DNA of 34,683 nt, from IMG/VR virus record IMGVR_UViG_3300009176_000054, positions 1 to 34,683 of that record. One strand, written 5' to 3'. Below are positions 30,530 through 34,683 of this stretch, piece by piece (within the stretch, counting starts at the first letter, position 1; each line of letters opens with the position of its first letter). The notes below the pieces were generated by a model. The model did not search any database and had not been told where the DNA came from. It saw only the letters and a list, made by a program, of their open reading frames with translations. The position numbers and the translations under genes were made by a program. The stretch comes from a virus.

Positions 30530-31399
30530 TTATGCATTAGATATTAAAGTAAAACCGTGAAGTGAAACAGAATTTGCTGGATCTGTATTAGCAAACATGG
30601 TTTGCAAATCAAAAATATGAGGAATTGAGAGATCTATAGAAAGAGACATATTAATAACATTAACAGTATTTACTCCAACTAAAGAACCAGCAGCAGAAAG
30701 TAATCCAGAAGTACCAATAGTACGACAATTAGTAGAAATTAAGAGATAAGCATTATATGCTCCAACAAGGGTTGGAGTAGTTAAAGTAATAACAGGAACA
30801 GAATCTAAAAGCATACGAAAAGAAATCGGACCAGTCCGGCCAAAATTCATAGTTGGCCAACCAGTAAGCGTTAGATCTCTACCTTGAGCCCAAAATTGGG
30901 GTGGAATAACTAAGGTACCGGGAGCTGGAAATGCTTGATTTCCCACTAAGAGGGAAGCATAAGTTTGAGGATTAACGAGCGGATTAGCGGGACTAAATTG
31001 TCGATAAATAGAGCGATTAATTTGTTGTTGAAGCCCGCCAGAAGAAACAACAGGAATTTTTCTAGTTGAATCAAACCAAAAATCACCATCTATCTTATTT
31101 GTGGGAGCAGCAACAGGAGGAAAGTTAACTTGACCATTAGGTCTCATTAAGAGAGAACTAGTTCCAGAAATAACAGAACCGGCACCAGCATAATATGCAA
31201 ATTGATCTACTGTTCCCGGATTAACATTTCCCCCAGATGGAGCACCACCAGTTAATGGAGCAAAATTATCAATCTGATATTTTGAATGATTGCCGCAAAA
31301 ATCATCCACATCCTTCGGAACATCAGTCTTAGGATCATATTTACACGATTGAGATTGATCGTAGAAGTCACAATTACCACACTTATATTTTTTATCCAT
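30530..31399 (-). CDS. Zinc-finger/structural fusion protein, 289 aa
   Basis: The N-terminus KKYKCGNCDFYDQSQSCKYD, then DVDDFCGNH, forms a small Cys/His zinc-binding module (C..C......C..........FC..H). Similar small modules occur alone in many phages. A Gly/Ser/Pro linker follows, then a beta-rich body (INRSIYRQFSPANPLVNPQT, LVIPPQFWAQGRDLTLTGWP, VSLHGFTLISNA) like a head decoration or tail fibre domain. AGGAG lies 7 nt before ATG 31399. It sits between the CAP-domain gene and the portal. Function inferred only. Confidence 0.6.
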   Translation of the reverse strand: MDKKYKCGNCDFYDQSQSCKYDPKTDVPKDVDDFCGNHSKYQIDNFAPLTGGAPSGGNVNPGTVDQFAYYAGAGSVISGTSSLLMRPNGQVNFPPVAAPTNKIDGDFWFDSTRKIPVVSSGGLQQQINRSIYRQFSPANPLVNPQTYASLLVGNQAFPAPGTLVIPPQFWAQGRDLTLTGWPTMNFGRTGPISFRMLLDSVPVITLTTPTLVGAYNAYLLISTNCRTIGTSGLLSAAGSLVGVNTVNVINMSLSIDLSIPHIFDLQTMFANTDPANSVSLHGFTLISNA

Positions 31400-31413
31400 C
31401 TAATTCTCCTAAT

Positions 31414-31755
31414 CTAATTCTTGGCGTATAATAAACACCAATATCTTGAGTCAGAATCGAAAAAAGCATGACCTAAATAGGTGAAATTTCCGTAGATTTT
31501 AGCAGATTTATCCGGATTTCGGAGGAAATGATTCATAATTGTCTCTTCATTTGGTCCACGAGCAATATTATAATCTAAATCTTTAAAATAATTGAGTTGC
31601 TTTCTAGTTTGATCAAAATTCCAGAAGACATTAAATCTTCTTCTGGCCATCCACTTAGCACTCTTTAAGGCATAATCTGATAAAACTTTAGAGAAAATTA
31701 GTGGAGGTAAACCGTTCTCAGACCGAAAATTATTATGAAAATCTAAGATATTCAT
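31414..31755 (-). CDS. CAP-superfamily (SCP/PR-1-like) protein, 113 aa
   Basis: The N-terminus NILDFHNNFRSENGLPPLIF, then SDYALKSAKWMARR, matches the start of a CAP domain (HN..R...G.PPL....L...A...A..MA). Further on, IARGPNEETIMNHFL corresponds to GENIA.G..T....V..W, NPDKSAKIYGNFTYLGHAFF to SPGHR.NIL...FT..GVG, and SRYWCLLYA to the terminal YW...FA strand. The catalytic-like His of S-x-G-H is Lys here (PDKSAK) and other His ligands are missing, so metal or peptidase activity is unlikely. There is no signal peptide. It could bind a ligand or act within the virion. ATG overlaps the upstream stop (TAATG at 31755). Confidence 0.68.
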   Translation of the reverse strand: MNILDFHNNFRSENGLPPLIFSKVLSDYALKSAKWMARRRFNVFWNFDQTRKQLNYFKDLDYNIARGPNEETIMNHFLRNPDKSAKIYGNFTYLGHAFFDSDSRYWCLLYAKN

Positions 31756-31946
31756 TACGGAGAACCAATGATTCTAACCACTATTTTAACCGCCAAGGCA
31801 CAAATTATTGCACCAATAACAATCCAGAAGATTGTTAAGAGAATACTAGGGATTTGAACTCCCGACCATACAACAAAAGCATAAACTATTGCTGCAACAG
31901 CTATCACAGCAATAAAGAGGAGAGCGTATCTCTGTAGATCACCCAT
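31755..31946 (-). CDS. Small two-TM protein, holin-like, 63 aa
   Basis: Two transmembrane segments, YALLFIAVIAVAAIVYAFVV and ILLTIFWIVIGAIICALAVK, with a short loop and a short basic C-terminus (VVRIIGSP). Size and topology fit class II-type holins, but no lysin gene is identified next to it, so another membrane role is possible. ATG 31946 lies 8 nt inside the end of the Acb2-like gene, with AGGAC upstream. It is co-translated with the CAP gene. Confidence 0.6.
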   Translation of the reverse strand: MGDLQRYALLFIAVIAVAAIVYAFVVWSGVQIPSILLTIFWIVIGAIICALAVKIVVRIIGSP

Positions 31947-32154
31947 TTGTTTGTCCTAAAATTGAAGCATTGGCCCACATAACTGTAGCTCTAAGGTGGG
32001 CTAAAGCAATATCTAATTCCTTAGATGGGGGACAACTATTCTCTAAGAATAAAGCGTAATCTCTGGCTTGCTCACTGATTTGAAATAAGATATCAATTTG
32101 ATACTCCTTCGGAGGATGATAAGTGAAAGCATTTTTTATTTGTTCTGAGGTCAT
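31939..32154 (-). CDS. Acb2/Tad1 hairpin-type protein (putative cyclic-nucleotide sponge), 71 aa
   Basis: The sequence FTYHPPKEYQIDILFQISEQ, then DYALFLENSCPPSKELDIAL and VMWANASILGQ, matches the conserved layout F.YH.PK..Q......R..A..LA..I...CP.S.E...A...L..AVMWANA.I. This is the small family (formerly a DUF) now named Acb2/Tad1 hairpin, whose studied members bind cyclic-dinucleotide or gcADPR-type signals and block CBASS or Thoeris immunity. The protein is short (71 aa), basic to neutral, with no membrane segment. ATG 32154 overlaps the upstream stop by ATGA. Specific ligand cannot be read from the sequence. Confidence 0.75.
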   Translation of the reverse strand: MTSEQIKNAFTYHPPKEYQIDILFQISEQARDYALFLENSCPPSKELDIALAHLRATVMWANASILGQTNG

Positions 32155-32309
32155 GTTATTACCCTTGACAAGATAGTTTTAATGTATTTTCTTCTATCAA
32201 TGGGAGTATCTAGGTTCCAGGAGGGCTCCTCTTTATCTAGGAACTGGATAGCCATCGTTATAAGATCTCTATACTTTTCCCCGAACTCTTTAATTAACTC
32301 TTCTATCAT
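32151..32309 (-). CDS. 52-aa hypothetical protein between TerL and the Acb2-like gene
   Basis: ATG 32309 overlaps the TerL stop (ATGA, 32309-32306) and its own TGA overlaps the Acb2-like ATG (32154), so it is a real link in the chain of coupled genes. The sequence MIEELIKEFGEKYRDLITMA, then EPSWNLDTPIDRRKY, is likely helical. Unrecognised. Confidence 0.6.
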   Translation of the reverse strand: MIEELIKEFGEKYRDLITMAIQFLDKEEPSWNLDTPIDRRKYIKTILSRVIT

Positions 32310-33988
32310 AGAATGTTCCCGATAGATTGAGAAGAAGCTAAAGAGAGAGCTAAAGGAAGAGCAATTTCGGCGTAATTTCGAGCGTGAGCATAGTGGTCAG
32401 CTTTAACATTAATATATTCACCGATTGGGTTCCCAGAACGATCTTTCTTATATTGTCTAACTGGAGCTTTTAAATGATCTTTATATTCTAAATCTGTGTT
32501 TGCTGGAAGAGTAATTAATTGGGACTTGAATCGGCCGAGGGATAGATCAAGCCATGAGGTTCTATCAACTGAGAGAGTTGGTTCATCCTCATTAGAGATA
32601 TGGATCTGCTTCCCCGTGATTCCGGTAGCGTAGAAGGCTAACCTAACCTTACCATAGAAGCGTGAAGAAAATTCATAAGCTTTCCTTCTCTCAGGATGGG
32701 CATCGATAACACAATAACGAACATGATAATCGTGCATTAAATGATCCAACTCCTCCATCTCTCTAACTTTTCCGTAAGCAATAACTCTAGGTTTACATTG
32801 GAAATTTAAATCGGTAGAGATACTTGAGACCCTACTAGGAATACTCCACTCATCAATCTCATAATGTATTGACGGATAACCAACGTCTACACCCATAGTA
32901 TGTATGCCGTGGGTGGCTGATTCCTTCTTTAAATAGGTTCCGATTACTCTCTCTAAATCTGAATCAGTTATTCTAGAGCCTTTGACCTCATGAGTTAAAC
33001 CAAGCTTAGAATTATAAAATTCTTGTTCGGAAGTAGGGTCTTGAAGAGCAGCAAAATAAGAAGTAGCTATCTGAGCCGGAGTAACCTTCATAGAATAAAG
33101 TTGGGAGATATGCCACCCTTTAATATCTCGATCTGAGTAAGATTCAATCCACTTAGAATTATTGAGGAAGTTAACTTTATCCTCATGATAAAGGACATTT
33201 TTGCAATGCTTACAGATTAAGTGAGACTTCTCAATATCCGGATCTGAGATATGAGTTCCGGTAAAGACAATATTATCTGGATATTCTAAATTCTCGAATC
33301 TAGAGCACGAGGGGCACCGGAAGTAGAAGATATTTTGTGAGGAACGGTTAAAATATTTAGAGATACCGGAATCATCAATTGTTGGAGTTGAAACCATCCA
33401 CGCATAATGTTCTCTTTGTCCAGAGAGACGTTCAAGGGCTAAAGGAATATTAGCCTCATTCATCTCATTAAGTTCATCGAGAATTAATACATTAACCGGG
33501 ATAGACTTAAGACCAGCTCTCGATTTAGAACCACGGAGATAAAAGTTAGCAGAACCAGCACGTTTATGTCCGATATTTTTAGTGTCTGAGAATAGATTCT
33601 CTAAGTAAGGTGATAATTCTAGGGCTGAATCAAACCGAGCAGCTGAGAAGTCTGAGGCATCAGGAGTTCTTGATGGAAGGACATAAAGAACATCGAAAGA
33701 GTTTACATCTATATGATAGAAAGCTATATTTATTAAGGTCTCAGTGAAGCCTATTTGGGCACATTTTGCCCCCAGATTTAGCTCAGCTTCAGAATCATGC
33801 ATTTCCTTAAGCCAAGGATACCACTTAAAATCCCAAGGTCCACGATAAAGTTCTGAATCCATGACACGGTACTTGGTCGCCCAACTAGATGCCTTATTAA
33901 TAGTTTTTCGTCCAAGCCCCTTCTGAATTGATTTAAGAAATTCTTCTTTAAGTGTATTTTTAATATTTGAATTGAAGCCTCTATACAT
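32306..33988 (-). CDS. terL: Terminase large subunit, 560 aa
   Basis: ATPase and nuclease that pumps and cuts phage DNA into the prohead. Walker A-like CAQIGFTETL is at ~76-85 (a GpA-type QxGxTE loop), Walker B VLILDELNEM at ~167-176 and a zinc-ribbon pair CPSC/CKHC at ~225-262. The nuclease carboxylates sit at GVDVGYP (~366-372), CVIDAHPERR (~426-435) and KADHYAHARNYAE (~529-541). This fits the GpA/lambda-type TerL family. ATG 33988 has GGGAG 8 nt upstream; an upstream in-frame GTG at 34003 is less likely. It overlaps the HNH gene by 8 nt. Confidence 0.92.
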   Translation of the reverse strand: MYRGFNSNIKNTLKEEFLKSIQKGLGRKTINKASSWATKYRVMDSELYRGPWDFKWYPWLKEMHDSEAELNLGAKCAQIGFTETLINIAFYHIDVNSFDVLYVLPSRTPDASDFSAARFDSALELSPYLENLFSDTKNIGHKRAGSANFYLRGSKSRAGLKSIPVNVLILDELNEMNEANIPLALERLSGQREHYAWMVSTPTIDDSGISKYFNRSSQNIFYFRCPSCSRFENLEYPDNIVFTGTHISDPDIEKSHLICKHCKNVLYHEDKVNFLNNSKWIESYSDRDIKGWHISQLYSMKVTPAQIATSYFAALQDPTSEQEFYNSKLGLTHEVKGSRITDSDLERVIGTYLKKESATHGIHTMGVDVGYPSIHYEIDEWSIPSRVSSISTDLNFQCKPRVIAYGKVREMEELDHLMHDYHVRYCVIDAHPERRKAYEFSSRFYGKVRLAFYATGITGKQIHISNEDEPTLSVDRTSWLDLSLGRFKSQLITLPANTDLEYKDHLKAPVRQYKKDRSGNPIGEYINVKADHYAHARNYAEIALPLALSLASSQSIGNIL

Positions 33989-34604
33989 TTTTATAACTCC
34001 CACTTATAATTTCTTCAATACTATATCCTTTTTTCAACCACCAATAAATAATACTATAATTTAAATTATATTTCTTACAAATATCAGTTATATTTATTTC
34101 TTCTCCATTTATATTAAATTTTCTACTTCTGGTTGTGTTTTTAGCTTGTTCTGCATCAGTTGCCCAAGTACAATTTTCTGGTTCATAGTGCCAATTACAA
34201 TCAATACGTTCTATTGAATATTCTAAAGAAGGTCTTGGATGCATATCTTTATAAAAATTATTAAAATCATGCCAACTTTCACATACAATAATTCCTCGAT
34301 TTCCATAATCTGAATAAGATGTATCGTTTTTATTATAGCACCTATTCATCATACAATTCCAAGGCTTATATTCTAAAGTACGCCATCCTCCATGAATATA
34401 ACATTTTTCAATATCCATTTCTTTTTTTAAACAACCACAAGATCTTATCCCACCATCTCGTAATGAATCACCACGAACAATACAAAGTTTTCCACACTCA
34501 CATATGCACTTCCATTTTGTTCTTTTTTCAAATCTATGATAAAAAGAAAGAACAGTAAGTCGACCATAAACATGACCAGTAAGATCTAAAATAGATTTAG
34601 GCAT
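33981..34604 (-). CDS. HNH-type putative endonuclease with zinc ribbon, 207 aa, paralogue of 25366
   Basis: Same order as the 25366 gene: zinc ribbon with WKCICECGKLC and RSCGCL, then IHGGWRTLEYKPWNCMMNRC, YSDYGNRGIIVCESW, FYKDMHPRPS, YSIERIDCNWHYEPENCTWA. A C-terminal helix-turn-helix-like part (ITDICKKYNLNYSIIYWWLK) may bind DNA. It is very AT-rich, interrupts the expected small-large terminase junction, and its 3' end overlaps terL by 8 nt. The only spacer to the upstream gene is 2 nt. Confidence 0.85.
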   Translation of the reverse strand: MPKSILDLTGHVYGRLTVLSFYHRFEKRTKWKCICECGKLCIVRGDSLRDGGIRSCGCLKKEMDIEKCYIHGGWRTLEYKPWNCMMNRCYNKNDTSYSDYGNRGIIVCESWHDFNNFYKDMHPRPSLEYSIERIDCNWHYEPENCTWATDAEQAKNTTRSRKFNINGEEINITDICKKYNLNYSIIYWWLKKGYSIEEIISGSYKNV

Positions 34605-34606
34605 AA

Positions 34607-34683
34607 TTAGAACGGAGTCCTAGAAGTTGGCTCTTCAATATCGTCTACCACGAATTGTTTGGCAAGACTACCATCATAATTAT
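34607..34683 (-). CDS. C-terminal fragment of the upstream gene, possible small terminase subunit
   Basis: From the window edge the minus strand is open to TAA at 34607-34609, with 24 residues visible (NYDGSLAKQFVVDDIEEPTS, then RTPF). There is no motif to recognise. A gene directly upstream of terL (with an HNH gene inserted between) is most often the small terminase subunit, so that is the guess from position only. Confidence 0.4.
   Translation of the reverse strand, partial: NYDGSLAKQFVVDDIEEPTSRTPF

Noticed and set aside
33988-34003. Upstream GTG start for terL
   Set aside because: ATG 33988 has GGGAG at normal spacing, whereas GTG 34003 lacks one and would lie further inside the HNH gene.
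1-34683. tRNA genes, integrase, repressor, attachment sites, replication origin
   Set aside because: No cloverleaf sequence, recombinase motif or lysogeny gene could be recognised, so temperate lifestyle cannot be supported from this window.

Overview
The window is about 34.7 kb of a tailed double-stranded DNA phage (or a prophage segment), AT-rich, compactly packed, with many ATGA/TAATG start-stop overlaps and frequent GTG/TTG starts. It holds the packaging, head and tail modules. It lacks a contractile sheath gene and has a 1748-residue tape measure, which suggests a siphovirus. The host is not shown directly. A PEP-CTERM protein, a twin-arginine signal peptide and Sec signals in the virion operon suggest a diderm bacterium with exosortase and Tat systems (for example Planctomycetes, Verrucomicrobia or Proteobacteria); this is inference.

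Region 1 (1-4940, plus strand): the end of a papain-like peptidase gene, an HNH-AP2 homing-type endonuclease, a flavin-dependent thymidylate synthase (thyX) flanked by two tiny paralogous genes, several unrecognised small genes, a diverged 3'-5' exonuclease-like protein, a 37-residue polyacidic protein and a 104-residue charged protein. It ends in a strong hairpin terminator at the convergence point (4891-4940).

Region 2 (4953-34683, minus strand except one HNH gene at 8883) is read from right to left. The order is: tail of a gene in the small-terminase position, HNH gene, TerL, a 52-aa protein, an Acb2/Tad1-like putative anti-CBASS/anti-Thoeris protein, a two-TM protein, a CAP-domain protein, a zinc-finger/structural fusion, portal, two tandem paralogous structural proteins, a repeat-containing protein, HNH gene, a 53-aa protein, a DnaT-like/adaptor protein, scaffold and P22-like major capsid. 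Then come membrane, Tat-exported and connector proteins, a secreted protein, a PEP-CTERM protein, the tail tube protein, and the tail assembly chaperone with a T_TTT_TTA frameshift. The run ends with two small basic proteins, a C5-cytosine methyltransferase, a Pro/Gly-repeat protein with a second possible -1 frameshift site (C_CCC_CCT), a gp10-like protein, the tape measure and the distal tail/hub genes.

The main unusual signals are these. Three genes share a 13-nt leader, GGAGGTGTGTCAT, that places AUU/AUC at the start-codon position. There are two -1 frameshift candidates. A TCCCTAAGAAGGA repeat family sits in intergenic junctions. Exported proteins, including a PEP-CTERM one, lie among the head and tail genes. 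There is a probable cyclic-nucleotide sponge. Four AT-rich HNH genes interrupt the gene order, one between near-identical 12-bp repeats. No integrase, repressor, tRNA or CRISPR array was seen.
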